Shown here piece after piece: positions 8,707-17,806 of a stretch of DNA of 64,000 nt (within the stretch, counting starts at the first letter, position 1; every line of letters starts with the position of its first letter). A program made the translations under genes and the position numbers. The DNA is taken from positions 372,001 to 436,000 of the forward strand of contig NZ_LT607734.1 in the NCBI RefSeq assembly GCF_900095285.1, in the 5' to 3' direction. The notes below the pieces were generated by a model. That model searched no databases. It saw only the letters and a list, made by a program, of their open reading frames with translations, and was not told where the DNA came from. This DNA is from Fusobacterium gastrosuis. GTDB taxonomy: Bacteria > Fusobacteriota > Fusobacteriia > Fusobacteriales > Fusobacteriaceae.

Positions 8707-9888
8707 ATGGAAAAAAAACTTGGTTTGGTACCTAAATTGATTCTTGCAATTATTGTAGGTATCTTGATTGGACAATTCACACCTTTAGGATTTGTTAGAG
8801 TATTTAAAACTTTTAGTACCTTTTTTGGAAGCTTTCTATCGTTCTTTATACCACTAATGATTGTAGGTTTTGTAGTTTCTGGAATAGCTAAGCTTACTGA
8901 AGGAGCAGGAAAACTTTTAGGATTAACGGCAGTTATTTCTTATGTATCTACTCTTCTTGCTGGAACTTTTTCGTACATAATTGCCTCAACTTTTTATCCA
9001 AAACTTGTTTCTGGAATTTCTTCATCTTTAGACTTTACTGGTAAAGATGTAAACCCTTATTTCAGTATACCTTTAAAAGCTCCATTTGATGTAACTGTCG
9101 CAATAGTTTTCGCATTTATGACTGGAATTACTATAAGTTATATGAGAAATCAAGGGAAAGGTGAAACAACTTTTACACTTTTTTCTGAATTTGAAGAAAT
9201 AATTACTAGAGTTTTAGCTGGATTTGTTATTCCACTATTACCTTTCCATATATTAGGAATTTTTGCTGAATTAACTTACTCTGGTGTTGTTTTCACAGTA
9301 ATCGGAGTATTCTTAAAGATTTATTTATGTATATTTGCTATACATTATGTATACATGCTTATTATGTTCTCTATTGCTGGTGGTCTTTCGAAGAAAAATC
9401 CATTCACACTTATTAAAAATCAATTACCTGCATATTTTACAGCAGTTGGAACTCAATCATCAGCAGCTACTATACCTGTAAATATTCAATCAGGTTTAAA
9501 AAATGGAACTTCACCTGAAATTGTAAACTTTGTTGTTCCACTATGTGCTACTATACACTTATCTGGAAGTATGATTACATTGACTAGCTGTATCATGGGA
9601 ATTTTGATTTTAAATGGAATGCCTTTCTCTTTAGGACTTATGGTTCCTTTTATAGCTATGTTAGGAATAGCTATGGTTGCTGCTCCAGGAGCACCTGGCG
9701 GAGCCGTTATGGCAGCTTTACCATTCTTATTCATGATAGGTATTGACGCTGATGGTGCATTAGGTTCTTTACTAATCGCTTTATATATAACTCAAGATAG
9801 CTTCGGAACTGCGATAAATGTTTCTGGAGATAATGCTATTGCTATTTATGTTGATGAATTCTATAAAAGATATATAAAAAAAGCATAA
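8707..9888 (+). CDS. Dicarboxylate/amino acid:cation symporter (DAACS family)
   Basis: A 393-residue membrane transporter with the DAACS fold: many hydrophobic helices, the serine-rich hairpin GTQSSAATIPV and the second-hairpin region GAPGGAVMAALPFL. The family imports glutamate, aspartate or C4-dicarboxylates with sodium or protons. The ATG at 8707 is preferred over an in-frame TTG at 8692 because GGAGGT lies between them at correct distance. It follows the amidotransferase gene by 124 bases that contain a possible promoter and the inverted repeat. Substrate is not determinable; glutamate is the best guess from context. Confidence 0.88.
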   Translation: MEKKLGLVPKLILAIIVGILIGQFTPLGFVRVFKTFSTFFGSFLSFFIPLMIVGFVVSGIAKLTEGAGKLLGLTAVISYVSTLLAGTFSYIIASTFYPKLVSGISSSLDFTGKDVNPYFSIPLKAPFDVTVAIVFAFMTGITISYMRNQGKGETTFTLFSEFEEIITRVLAGFVIPLLPFHILGIFAELTYSGVVFTVIGVFLKIYLCIFAIHYVYMLIMFSIAGGLSKKNPFTLIKNQLPAYFTAVGTQSSAATIPVNIQSGLKNGTSPEIVNFVVPLCATIHLSGSMITLTSCIMGILILNGMPFSLGLMVPFIAMLGIAMVAAPGAPGGAVMAALPFLFMIGIDADGALGSLLIALYITQDSFGTAINVSGDNAIAIYVDEFYKRYIKKA

Positions 9889-9910
9889 TTTTTTTATAAA
9901 TTAAGAAAAA

Positions 9911-9940
9911 AAACTGTGTCAAAAATATGACACAGTTTTT
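9911..9940. terminator. Bidirectional rho-independent terminator
   Basis: AAACTGTGTC and GACACAGTTT form a perfect 10-bp stem, flanked by A-rich and T-rich runs. It can end the symporter transcript on plus and the oxidoreductase transcript on minus. Confidence 0.85.
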
Positions 9941-9978
9941 AATTTAAAAATTAATTTTTTGAATTTAAATTTTTAAAT

Positions 9979-10953
9979 TTAATTTATGAAATCAGCCATT
10001 AATTCTTTTATAACTTTTTCTACTGGAGAAATTTCTTTTATAAAACTAACTCCCAACCCAACTGAAATATATCCATTTTCTAAATCTCCATCAAGCATTC
10101 CAGCTTTCATATTTCTTCCTCCACCTTGTTTTATAGCTAATTCTTCACGACTTGCTCCATTTTTATCCATTTCTACTAATTCAGCTGATAATTTTGTTGG
10201 AATTGAACGATAAAAATAAGGTAGTGTTCTGAAAATATGTAAATCTTCTGCATTCATTTTAACCATTAATTCTTTAATATTTTGGGCAGTTCTAGCTTCT
10301 TCAGTTGCTAGAAATCTAGTACCTAAAAATACCCCTTCAGCTCCAAGGGCAAATGCTGCTCTAACTCCTCTTATATCACCAATTCCTCCAGCTGCCATAA
10401 CAGGAATGTCTTTTACAGCATCTACAATTAATGGAACTATTGAAAGTGTTCCAATTTGAGCTCCAGGAAGTGTCCCACCCTCATCAAATCCAGTTGCAAC
10501 ATAAACATCAGCCCCTAATCTTTCTGCCATTTTTGCATTTTCTATTGTTGGATCAAGTGGTCTGAATACTATTTTTATTCCAGCATTTTTCAATTTTTTA
10601 AATGTATCTGTATAATCCATTCCAGATAATCCATTTACAAGTGCAACTGCTACCTTTTCTTCAATTATCATTTCTAAAAGCGGTTCTGTAAACCTCATAT
10701 CTGTATCAACTAATATTACTACTCCAAAAGGTTTATCAGTCAATGCTCTTGTTTTTTTTATTTCAGCTCTCATTCTTTCCATTGTTTCTTCTGGTGAAGG
10801 TGTTGATGTAGTTTGTCCAGCACTTGGTCCTAAAATTCCAAGCCCTCCCGCATTACTAACTGCTGCCACTAATTTTGCATCTGTCAACCATGCCATTGGA
10901 CCTTGTATTATTGGATACTTTATCCCCAGTCTTTCTGTTATTCTATTTTTCAT
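9979..10953 (-). CDS. Nitronate monooxygenase-family FMN oxidoreductase
   Basis: A 324-residue TIM-barrel flavoprotein of the nitronate monooxygenase/FabK superfamily. It begins with IKYPIIQGPMAW and has FMN phosphate-binding motifs AAGGIGD (187-193) and GTRF (211-214). The usual GGH(x)G segment carrying the catalytic His reads DEGGTLPG at 157-164, so the His is absent. This argues against a standard FabK or nitronate monooxygenase and for a divergent subgroup. It is divergent from an HxlR regulator, an arrangement typical of quinone- or electrophile-responsive oxidoreductases (inference). Confidence 0.8.
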   Translation of the reverse strand: MKNRITERLGIKYPIIQGPMAWLTDAKLVAAVSNAGGLGILGPSAGQTTSTPSPEETMERMRAEIKKTRALTDKPFGVVILVDTDMRFTEPLLEMIIEEKVAVALVNGLSGMDYTDTFKKLKNAGIKIVFRPLDPTIENAKMAERLGADVYVATGFDEGGTLPGAQIGTLSIVPLIVDAVKDIPVMAAGGIGDIRGVRAAFALGAEGVFLGTRFLATEEARTAQNIKELMVKMNAEDLHIFRTLPYFYRSIPTKLSAELVEMDKNGASREELAIKQGGGRNMKAGMLDGDLENGYISVGLGVSFIKEISPVEKVIKELMADFIN

Positions 10954-11063
10954 TGTTTCCTCCTCTTAATTATTAATTCAAACACTTATTATTGACTTTT
11001 TTATTATAAAAATATTATAATTTATTTAGTTTAAAATTTGAAGTAGGCAATAAAAAATGATAT

Positions 11064-11081
11064 AGTACTAAAATTTGTACT
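11064..11081. promoter_or_regulatory. AGTAC-N8-GTACT inverted repeat, candidate HxlR operator
   Basis: AGTAC (11064-11068) and GTACT (11077-11081) form a dyad in the region between the divergent oxidoreductase and HxlR genes, about 20 bases before the HxlR start. HxlR regulators commonly act on the divergent promoter beside them. The arms are short, so this is tentative. Confidence 0.3.
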
Positions 11082-11101
11082 TTTGTAAATTAGGGGGAGT
11101 T

Positions 11102-11464
11102 ATGGATAAGTATTTTAAAAATTATGACATAAAATCTATAAAAAATAATAATAAAATTTGTGGAATTAATTATACACAAAAAATTTTAGGTGGTAAATGG
11201 AAAATAACTATTATATGGGTTTTAAGAAACGAAGCTAAAAGATATAGCGAAATTAAACGATTTTTAGGTGGTATTTCTCAAGGTTCTCTCACTAAACAAC
11301 TTAGAGAACTTGAGGAAGATAATTTAATAGGTAGAAAAGTTTATCCTGAAGTGCCACCTAGGGTTGAATACTTTTTAACAGAAAAGGGTGCCCAACTGAT
11401 TCCTATTCTTGATTCCATGGAGAAATTTGGAACTCTTTGGATCGAAAAAATGTTAAATAAATAG
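11102..11464 (+). CDS. HxlR-family winged-helix regulator
   Basis: A 120-residue dimeric winged-helix protein with the family pattern: Cys in NKICGINYTQKILGGKW, then RYSEIKRFLGGISQGSLTKQ and the wing VPPRVEYFLTEKG. The ATG at 11102 follows AGGGGGAG, while the upstream in-frame TTG at 11075 lacks a site. A single N-terminal Cys in this family often senses electrophiles or disulfide stress (family knowledge). It is divergent from the FMN oxidoreductase, its most likely target. Confidence 0.88.
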   Translation: MDKYFKNYDIKSIKNNNKICGINYTQKILGGKWKITIIWVLRNEAKRYSEIKRFLGGISQGSLTKQLRELEEDNLIGRKVYPEVPPRVEYFLTEKGAQLIPILDSMEKFGTLWIEKMLNK

Positions 11465-11510
11465 TTTTTTATTAATTTTATCAAAAATCTTTTTTTTGAA
11501 ATGCTTTTTA

Positions 11511-11519
11511 TGATATAAT
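11511..11519 (+). promoter_or_regulatory. Extended -10 promoter for smr-aroF-pgeF
   Basis: TGATATAAT is an extended -10 (TGN followed by TATAAT) about 32 bases before the Smr gene start. No good -35 lies at 17 bases, which fits an extended -10 promoter. Confidence 0.5.
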
Positions 11520-11550
11520 AACAAAGTAAAAAAATTAAGGGGATATGTTT

Positions 11551-11814
11551 ATGTATAATGAAATTGATTTACATAACTTAGATTTCAAATTAGCCATACA
11601 AATTTTTAAAAGAAAATATAATGAATCCTTAAAGAAAAATGATAAAAGGGAGATTTTAATTATTCATGGCTATGGTGCTTACAAATTGGATCATACTCCT
11701 ATTTTAGCAATAAAAATTAGAGAATTTTTGTCAAGAAATAAAGATAAACTAGAATATAGACTTGATATTAATCCAGGTGTTACATATGTCACACCAAAAC
11801 TAAAATTAGATTAG
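11551..11814 (+). CDS. Smr-domain protein
   Basis: An 87-residue stand-alone Smr (small MutS-related) domain with the hallmark IDLHNLDF at the N-terminus and the IIHGYGAYKL loop. Smr domains are nucleases or nucleic-acid binders (family knowledge). The ATG at 11551 is preferred over 11545 because AAGGGG then has 8-base spacing. It ends 13 bases before aroF, so the three plus-strand genes form an operon. Confidence 0.8.
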   Translation: MYNEIDLHNLDFKLAIQIFKRKYNESLKKNDKREILIIHGYGAYKLDHTPILAIKIREFLSRNKDKLEYRLDINPGVTYVTPKLKLD

Positions 11815-11827
11815 AAAGAGAGATACT

Positions 11828-12844
11828 ATGTATATAAAATTAAAAAATGATAATCCTGTAAATTTAAGGAACTTATTAACTTTTTTAGATGAAAATAGTA
11901 TAAAATATTTTAAAATCTTAGATGAAAACTACATAAAAATTGCTTTACTTTATATTCCAAAGATTTTTGACTTCAATTCATTTAAAAAATTTGAAGCTTT
12001 TATTGAAGTTTTTGATATTTCTAAACAATATAAACTTGTAAGTAGAGAATTTAAAAATCAAGATACAATTATAGATATAAAAGGGCATAAAATAGGTGGA
12101 GATAACTTCATGTATATTGCTGGACCTTGCTCTGTTGAAAATAAAGATATGTTAAATAAAATTGCACAAAAGGCTAAATCTAATGGAGCTGTCGCATTAA
12201 GAGGAGGAGCTTATAAACCTAGGACTTCTCCTTATGATTTTCAAGGCTTAGGCGAAGAAGGATTAAAATATTTGAGAGAAGTTGCTGATGAAAATAATTT
12301 ACTAGTTGTCACTGAAGCTATGGACACTGAAAATCTAGACTTGGTTTGTAAATATACAGATATAATTCAAATTGGAGCTAGAAATATGCAAAATTTTAGT
12401 CTTCTTAAAAAATTAGGTGACATCAATAAACCTATTCTTTTAAAAAGAGGATTGAGTGCCACTATAAATGAATTCTTAATGTCTGCAGAATATATTATAG
12501 CCCATGGAAATAGAAATGTTATTCTCTGCGAAAGAGGTATTAGAACTTTTGAAACTATGACAAGAAATACATTGGATATAAATGCTATCGCTCTTATAAA
12601 AGAAGAATCTCATCTTCCTATAATTATTGATGCCAGTCATGGAACCGGTAAAAGGACTCTCGTTGAGCCTATAACTTTAGCTGGAGTTATCGCTGGAGCT
12701 AATGGAGCTATGGTCGAAGTTCATGAAAATCCTGAATGTGCTCTATCTGATGGACCTCAATCATTAAACTTTGAAATGTTTGATAATTTGAGCAAAAAGC
12801 TTGAGAAGACATTATTATTCAGAAAGGAATTAAAAAACCTATGA
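11828..12844 (+). CDS. aroF: 3-deoxy-7-phosphoheptulonate synthase (type I-beta, AroF/AroG-like)
   Basis: A 338-residue DAHP synthase that condenses phosphoenolpyruvate with erythrose 4-phosphate to begin aromatic synthesis. Residues 1-90 are an N-terminal ferredoxin-like regulatory extension. The barrel starts at YIAGPCSVE (Cys101) with KPRTSPY at 130-136, and has the metal/substrate motifs IQIGARNMQNF and DASHGTGKR. The extension is typical of the type I-beta group regulated by aromatic end products. Its stop overlaps the pgeF start by ATGA. Confidence 0.95.
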   Translation: MYIKLKNDNPVNLRNLLTFLDENSIKYFKILDENYIKIALLYIPKIFDFNSFKKFEAFIEVFDISKQYKLVSREFKNQDTIIDIKGHKIGGDNFMYIAGPCSVENKDMLNKIAQKAKSNGAVALRGGAYKPRTSPYDFQGLGEEGLKYLREVADENNLLVVTEAMDTENLDLVCKYTDIIQIGARNMQNFSLLKKLGDINKPILLKRGLSATINEFLMSAEYIIAHGNRNVILCERGIRTFETMTRNTLDINAIALIKEESHLPIIIDASHGTGKRTLVEPITLAGVIAGANGAMVEVHENPECALSDGPQSLNFEMFDNLSKKLEKTLLFRKELKNL

Positions 12845-13569
12845 TAATTACAGAAAATAATATAAAAAATTTTGAAACTTACATAGAAATCGATGTTTTA
12901 GAAAAATTTGGAATAAAAATTCTTGGAACTAAAAAAAAATATGGATGTATTAAACAAAAGAAAGCTCATGATATTATAAATGATTTTTCACTTAATAATA
13001 AAATCTTAGTTTCAACACATCAAACTCACAGTGACAATATAGTATTCATAAAAGATTTTTCTCAAACTTATTTTGAAAATACGGATGGACTTCTAAGTTC
13101 TAATACTCAAGCAGCTTTGCTTGTAAAATATGCTGATTGCCTGCCCATTTTTATTTATGATGAAGATTCTCAAATATTTGGAGCTGTTCATTCTGGCTGG
13201 CAAGGTTCATATCAAGAAATTATTATTAAAGCTATTAAAAAAATTCCCAACAGAATAGACTTAAATAGAATTCATATAGTATTTGGAGTTGGTATTTCTT
13301 GTAAAAATTATGAAGTTCAAGAAGATTTTTATTTAAAATTTAAAAATAAATTTCCATTAAGTATAATTGAACAAGCTTTTTCTAGAATAAATAATAAAAT
13401 TTATTTTGACAATCAACTATTTAATTACTATCTCCTTAAAGATTTTGGTATTCCAGAAAAAAATATTTATAGAAATAATCTTTGTACTTTTGATGGAGAT
13501 ACTTTTCATTCTTATAGACGAGATAAAGAACTTTCTGGACGAAATGGTGGAATAATTTATAAAAAATAA
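12841..13569 (+). CDS. pgeF: Peptidoglycan editing factor PgeF (YfiH/laccase-domain)
   Basis: A 242-residue single-domain protein of the YfiH family with the zinc-type triad visible as STHQTHSD (His60/His63), YADC (Cys100) and VHSGWQG (His117). The family was called polyphenol oxidase. In E. coli it removes wrong amino acids from muropeptide precursors (family knowledge). It overlaps aroF by 4 bases and is the last gene before a terminator. Confidence 0.88.
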   Translation: MIITENNIKNFETYIEIDVLEKFGIKILGTKKKYGCIKQKKAHDIINDFSLNNKILVSTHQTHSDNIVFIKDFSQTYFENTDGLLSSNTQAALLVKYADCLPIFIYDEDSQIFGAVHSGWQGSYQEIIIKAIKKIPNRIDLNRIHIVFGVGISCKNYEVQEDFYLKFKNKFPLSIIEQAFSRINNKIYFDNQLFNYYLLKDFGIPEKNIYRNNLCTFDGDTFHSYRRDKELSGRNGGIIYKK

Positions 13570-13590
13570 AAACTGACTTTGTCAGTTTTT
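13569..13590. terminator. Bidirectional terminator between pgeF and msrAB
   Basis: AAAACTGAC and GTCAGTTTT pair around a 3-base loop, with T and A runs on either side. It serves the convergent pgeF and msrAB transcripts and overlaps the msrAB stop. Confidence 0.8.
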
Positions 13591-15091
13591 ATTTTACATA
13601 TTTTTTTAAGTAACCGTATCCTTCTTGTTCCATTTCTTCATAAGGTATAAACTTTAGTGAAGCACTATTAATACAATATCTAAGCCCTCCAGTTGTTTTT
13701 GGACCATCTTCAAAAACATGTCCTAAATGAGCATCTCCAGCTCTACTTCTCACTTCTATTCTTTGCATATTATATGAATTATCTCTTTCATAATTTACTA
13801 CATCTGAACTTATAGGCTTAGTAAAGCTTGGCCAACCACAACCCGAATCAAATTTATCTGTTGATGAAAAAAGTGGCTCTCCAGTTGTTACATCAACATA
13901 AATTCCTTTTTCATGATTATCAAAAAATTCATTTTGAAAAGCATATTCTGTATGATTTTCCTGTGTTACTTTATATTGTAGTGAAGTTAATTTTTCTTTT
14001 AGTTCATTATCAGCAGGCTTTTTATATCTTACTGAGTCTATTATTGGTTCACTTGCTTTAGACAAATTAACATGGCAATAACCGTTTGGATTTTTTTTCA
14101 AATAATCCTGATGATATTCTTCTGCTCTATCAAATCTTTCAAGCGGTAACACTTCAACCACAATCTTTTTTTCATATTTCTTTTGTTCTATTTCTATCTC
14201 TTTTAAAGCTATATCTTTATCCTCTTCATTTTGATAGTAGATTCCTGTTCTGTATTGAACTCCTATATCTCCTCCTTGTTTATTTAAACTCGTAGGATCT
14301 ATTATTCTAAAATAATGTTTCAATATTGTAGATAAACTGACTTTATTCGCATCATATTTTATATACACTGTTTCCACATGTCCAGATTTTCTATAAACTA
14401 AATCCTCATAACTAGGGTTAGCAAAAGGTCCATTTGCATATCCTGATACAGAATCAATTACTCCATCTATTCTTTCAAAATATGCTTCAACTCCCCAGAA
14501 ACATCCTCCAGCCAAATAAATTTCTCTTATATCTTGAGGATTTTCTCTATTTATTTTCAAAATATCTTCTATTTTTGTATCCATTATTTCACCTTTCCCT
14601 GAAAAAATTCCCTTAATTCTTTCACATTCTAAATTACCAATAATAACTTGTTCGACTTCCAAGTTTTTATTAACTATTATTGAACTTGGGTAAACTTTTA
14701 TATTATTTGATTTCAATAAGTCCCCATTTATATCAAATAAAACTACTATACTTTTATATTCTTGTTTTTCAAACCATTCTTTGAAAGCCTTCTTATTTTT
14801 TTCACCATTTATACCCGGAGTAACTACTGTAACCACATCAAAATTCTTTTTCTCTTTTGATAATTTATCTATTTCTTCCAAGTCAGCTAGGCAAATCGGA
14901 CACCACGAAGCCCATACTTTTAAATATATGTTCCTCCCTTTTAGTTCCTTAAAACTAACTTGTTCTCCATTCAAATCTTCAAATATTATATCTTTTAAAT
15001 TTTTAATATTTTTTCCATTTTTTAAATTTTTATCAGAACATGATAGGAATCCAAATAAACAAAGTGAATATAAGAATATTTTTTTGAGCAT
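13589..15091 (-). CDS. msrAB: Exported thioredoxin-MsrA-MsrB fusion (methionine sulfoxide reductase)
   Basis: A 500-residue envelope protein with three enzymatic parts: an N-terminal signal with a lipoprotein-like FLSC box (Cys18), a thioredoxin domain (WASWCPIC, Cys64/Cys67), MsrA ([10 protein letters not shown], Cys197) and MsrB (DSGCGWPSF and [11 protein letters not shown] near the C-terminus). It reduces both S- and R-methionine sulfoxide outside the cytoplasm, with reducing power passed by CcdA. ATG 15091 with AAAGGAAG upstream is preferred over a TTG at 15106. It is the last gene of the run that starts at proA. A fused MsrAB with CcdA is known in Neisseria and fusobacteria. Confidence 0.94.
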   Translation of the reverse strand: MLKKIFLYSLCLFGFLSCSDKNLKNGKNIKNLKDIIFEDLNGEQVSFKELKGRNIYLKVWASWCPICLADLEEIDKLSKEKKNFDVVTVVTPGINGEKNKKAFKEWFEKQEYKSIVVLFDINGDLLKSNNIKVYPSSIIVNKNLEVEQVIIGNLECERIKGIFSGKGEIMDTKIEDILKINRENPQDIREIYLAGGCFWGVEAYFERIDGVIDSVSGYANGPFANPSYEDLVYRKSGHVETVYIKYDANKVSLSTILKHYFRIIDPTSLNKQGGDIGVQYRTGIYYQNEEDKDIALKEIEIEQKKYEKKIVVEVLPLERFDRAEEYHQDYLKKNPNGYCHVNLSKASEPIIDSVRYKKPADNELKEKLTSLQYKVTQENHTEYAFQNEFFDNHEKGIYVDVTTGEPLFSSTDKFDSGCGWPSFTKPISSDVVNYERDNSYNMQRIEVRSRAGDAHLGHVFEDGPKTTGGLRYCINSASLKFIPYEEMEQEGYGYLKKYVK

Positions 15092-15110
15092 ATTTCTTCC
15101 TTTCAACTCC

Positions 15111-15767
15111 TTATAGTGTCGCCAACATATTTATTTTATTAAAAATTAATAATATTCCCATAATAATTATTATAAATCCACCTATTTTTTTTAGTATCCC
15201 CAAGTATCTTTTTATAAATTTAACTTTTTCAAATAATACTTTTGAAGCCATAGAAAACACTATAAAAGGGGTTGCAAGCCCTAATACATAAATTGACATC
15301 ATAAGAATACTTCTACCAATATCTGCTGAACTTCCAGATATAAAAAGTATTGAAGCTAAAACAGGTCCCACACAAGGAGTCCAGCCCAGGCTAAAAGTCA
15401 ATCCTAAAATAAAAGCTGTTAATATTCCATTTTTTTGTTCTTGAATATTTATAAATTTGGTTTTTTCTAAGAATTTTATTTTTATTATATCCATTTGGAA
15501 GAAACCTAAAATTATAATAATAATGCCAGCTATGAGTCTAACCTTATCATTGAAAAAAAGTTCTCCTAATAAACCCATTCCAAAACCCAGAACTAAAAAT
15601 GTTAGCGATAACCCCAAGATAAACATTATAGTTTTTATAATAGATTTTTTTTCACCATTGCTTAAAATTGATAAATAAACTGGTATTACTGGAAAAATAC
15701 AAGGTGAAAAAAATGATAAAATTCCTGCAAAATATATGCTGCTATATAATATTTCTTCTGTGTACAT
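15111..15767 (-). CDS. ccdA: CcdA-type thiol-disulfide transporter
   Basis: A 218-residue inner-membrane protein of about six helices. The two redox cysteines sit in the characteristic [12 protein letters not shown] and TPCVGPVLA segments. It carries electrons from cytoplasmic thioredoxin across the membrane, here evidently to the exported thioredoxin-like proteins encoded on either side. Gaps of 17 and 19 bases to its neighbours indicate one transcript. Confidence 0.92.
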   Translation of the reverse strand: MYTEEILYSSIYFAGILSFFSPCIFPVIPVYLSILSNGEKKSIIKTIMFILGLSLTFLVLGFGMGLLGELFFNDKVRLIAGIIIIILGFFQMDIIKIKFLEKTKFINIQEQKNGILTAFILGLTFSLGWTPCVGPVLASILFISGSSADIGRSILMMSIYVLGLATPFIVFSMASKVLFEKVKFIKRYLGILKKIGGFIIIIMGILLIFNKINMLATL

Positions 15768-15784
15768 CTTATTTTCTGACCTTT

Positions 15785-16315
15785 CTATTTATTTTTTATC
15801 GCTTCCTCTACTATATTTATTAAATTTTCTTCTGTTACTCCACCTGGTATGTAGCCATCTAAGTATCCATCTCTACCTACAACAAAACTTGTCGGAAAAA
15901 ATCTTATTCCATACTCAGCAAAATATTTCCCGCTTTCATCAAATAATATAGGATAAGTTATTTTCTTTTTTTCTATAAACTCTAATATTTTATCTTTAGA
16001 CACATCTGGATTTTTAGAATATTCTTTTGATTTTGGAGCTGCAATTCCTAAAACTACAAGATCTTCAGAATATTCTTTTGAAATTTTTTCTAAATATGGA
16101 ATTTCTTCCACACAGTAACTACACCATGTTGTCCAAAAGTTAATAAATACTATTTTCCCTTTATAATCTTGTAAATTATGTTGTTTTCCATATTGGTCGT
16201 TTAAAATTATATTAGGTACAGCCAATTTCTCCCTTTTTTTGTCTATTGCTGAAAAAGCTGAAAATGTCATTAATATGAATACTATGAATAGCATTACTTT
16301 ATTTTTATATTTCAT
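15785..16315 (-). CDS. TlpA/ResA-like exported thioredoxin
   Basis: A 176-residue protein with an N-terminal signal/anchor (residues 5-23) and a redoxin domain holding WTTWCSYC (Cys65/Cys68) and the cis-Pro FFPTSFVV. It most likely relays electrons from CcdA to MsrAB or repairs envelope disulfides. No lipobox Cys is present, so it is periplasmic or membrane-anchored. It follows the HD gene by 16 bases and precedes ccdA by 17. Confidence 0.9.
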   Translation of the reverse strand: MKYKNKVMLFIVFILMTFSAFSAIDKKREKLAVPNIILNDQYGKQHNLQDYKGKIVFINFWTTWCSYCVEEIPYLEKISKEYSEDLVVLGIAAPKSKEYSKNPDVSKDKILEFIEKKKITYPILFDESGKYFAEYGIRFFPTSFVVGRDGYLDGYIPGGVTEENLINIVEEAIKNK

Positions 16316-16331
16316 AAGTCTACCCCCTATT

Positions 16332-17774
16332 TTAAATATTTTTTAACTCTTTTATTAAAATTTCTCTTGCTTTATTCTTAAAACTTTTTGGAACAAAAAC
16401 AAAAAATGACATAGTATGAAATTTCTCAAATTTCTTTTGTGGTAATAAATCTGAAAGCTGCCTATCTTTTCCATTCAAAAGCAGATATATTGGAGCTTCT
16501 TTAGTTGAATTATAAAATTTATTATATTTTGTTATGATAAAAACTTCTCCCTCTTTTAGATTTAATTTTTTTTGTAAGTTTTTAGTTATTTTTTCAATAT
16601 TTTTTTCATTTTTTAACTTTAAAATTAATTTCTCATGAGATTCAACAACCAAACTTTCCACTAAAAAATCTGCAAAGTCTTTGTATTCATAGATAGTCTT
16701 CCAAAGTGATTTTAAAAACTTTCTTTCAAAAAGTTGTTTTATAGCTATATTATTAAATTCATGTGCTCTATCCTCTAAAGATAGTACATAAATTTTTCTA
16801 AGATGAGAGTATACATCATCATCTGCTATGAAATTATCTATAATTGCTTTAGGTGAAAAGAATGATTGCCTATTCAATTCTTCAATATATCGACCTCCTT
16901 CAAATTCATATAGCTCCATACACTTTTTTAAAATTCTACCGGTTACATAGTCTGTATAAATAGAAATATGATGGTGATATACCCAAAGATAAAGTGTATC
17001 TCGAGAATCTACAACAGATTGAACAGCTGGAATTGCTTTTGCTACATACTTAAGTTTTTTATCAGATATAGTTAAGCATGCAAGTAATCTTTTTATATCC
17101 ATTTTAGGAGCTATTTCTCCTGTCATATGATTATCTCTCATCAAATAGTCCAACTTATCTACATCAATAGAATCTGAATTTAAAATTTGTATGCAAATAT
17201 TTCTGTCCCAATTTTCTTCTTCAATATATAAATTTCCTATTATACATCTACATATAAATGATATATCAATATCCTTATTTATTTTCTTTAATTTTTCATA
17301 AAATTTTCTTAAAATACAGTAACATGATAATAATTCATGCTCTTTTCCAACAATTTTTCCATCCATATTTAAAAAAGTTTTTTCAATATCAATTAATTCT
17401 GAATATTCTTTTATATTCTCAAAAATTTCATTTTTGTCTAAAAATTTTTCACCTAAATGTGAAAACGGAGGATGTCCCAAATCATGCATTAAAGCAGCTA
17501 ATTTTATGTGAAGTTTTAGATATTCTATCTTTTCTTCGGAAATATTATTTTTTTTCAAGTCTTGTTCTAAAACACCAAAAAATTCACATGCTAATTGCAT
17601 AACTCCCAATGAATGTTCATAACGAGTATGGTTAGTAGATGGGAAAATATATGAACATGATAGCTGCTTTACTCTTCTTAATCTTTGAAAAGATGGTGTA
17701 TCTATTATTTCCTGTAAAACTTCATCTATCTCTATATAACTGTGTACTAAATCTTTTACAACTTTTACTCCCAC
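16332..17774 (-). CDS. HD-domain phosphohydrolase (dNTPase-like)
   Basis: A 480-residue HD-superfamily enzyme. Metal ligands appear in order as HTRYEHSLGV (His54), LMHDLGHPPFSH (His97-Asp98, His101, His106) and the downstream Asp in VDKLDYLMRD (about residue 212). The layout matches SAMHD1/dGTPase-like triphosphohydrolases, which control dNTP pools (family knowledge), but the substrate is not shown here. It sits between proC and the exported thioredoxin in the same orientation with gaps of 32 and 16 bases. Confidence 0.85.
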   Translation of the reverse strand: MGVKVVKDLVHSYIEIDEVLQEIIDTPSFQRLRRVKQLSCSYIFPSTNHTRYEHSLGVMQLACEFFGVLEQDLKKNNISEEKIEYLKLHIKLAALMHDLGHPPFSHLGEKFLDKNEIFENIKEYSELIDIEKTFLNMDGKIVGKEHELLSCYCILRKFYEKLKKINKDIDISFICRCIIGNLYIEEENWDRNICIQILNSDSIDVDKLDYLMRDNHMTGEIAPKMDIKRLLACLTISDKKLKYVAKAIPAVQSVVDSRDTLYLWVYHHHISIYTDYVTGRILKKCMELYEFEGGRYIEELNRQSFFSPKAIIDNFIADDDVYSHLRKIYVLSLEDRAHEFNNIAIKQLFERKFLKSLWKTIYEYKDFADFLVESLVVESHEKLILKLKNEKNIEKITKNLQKKLNLKEGEVFIITKYNKFYNSTKEAPIYLLLNGKDRQLSDLLPQKKFEKFHTMSFFVFVPKSFKNKAREILIKELKNI

Positions 17775-17806
17775 TCTAATCTCCTATCTTTATAATTCAA
17801 TACTAG

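Noticed and set aside
10954..11101. Riboswitch or T-box leader in this or other leaders
   Set aside because: Leaders before biosynthetic genes are short and show no T-box word or conserved riboswitch core.
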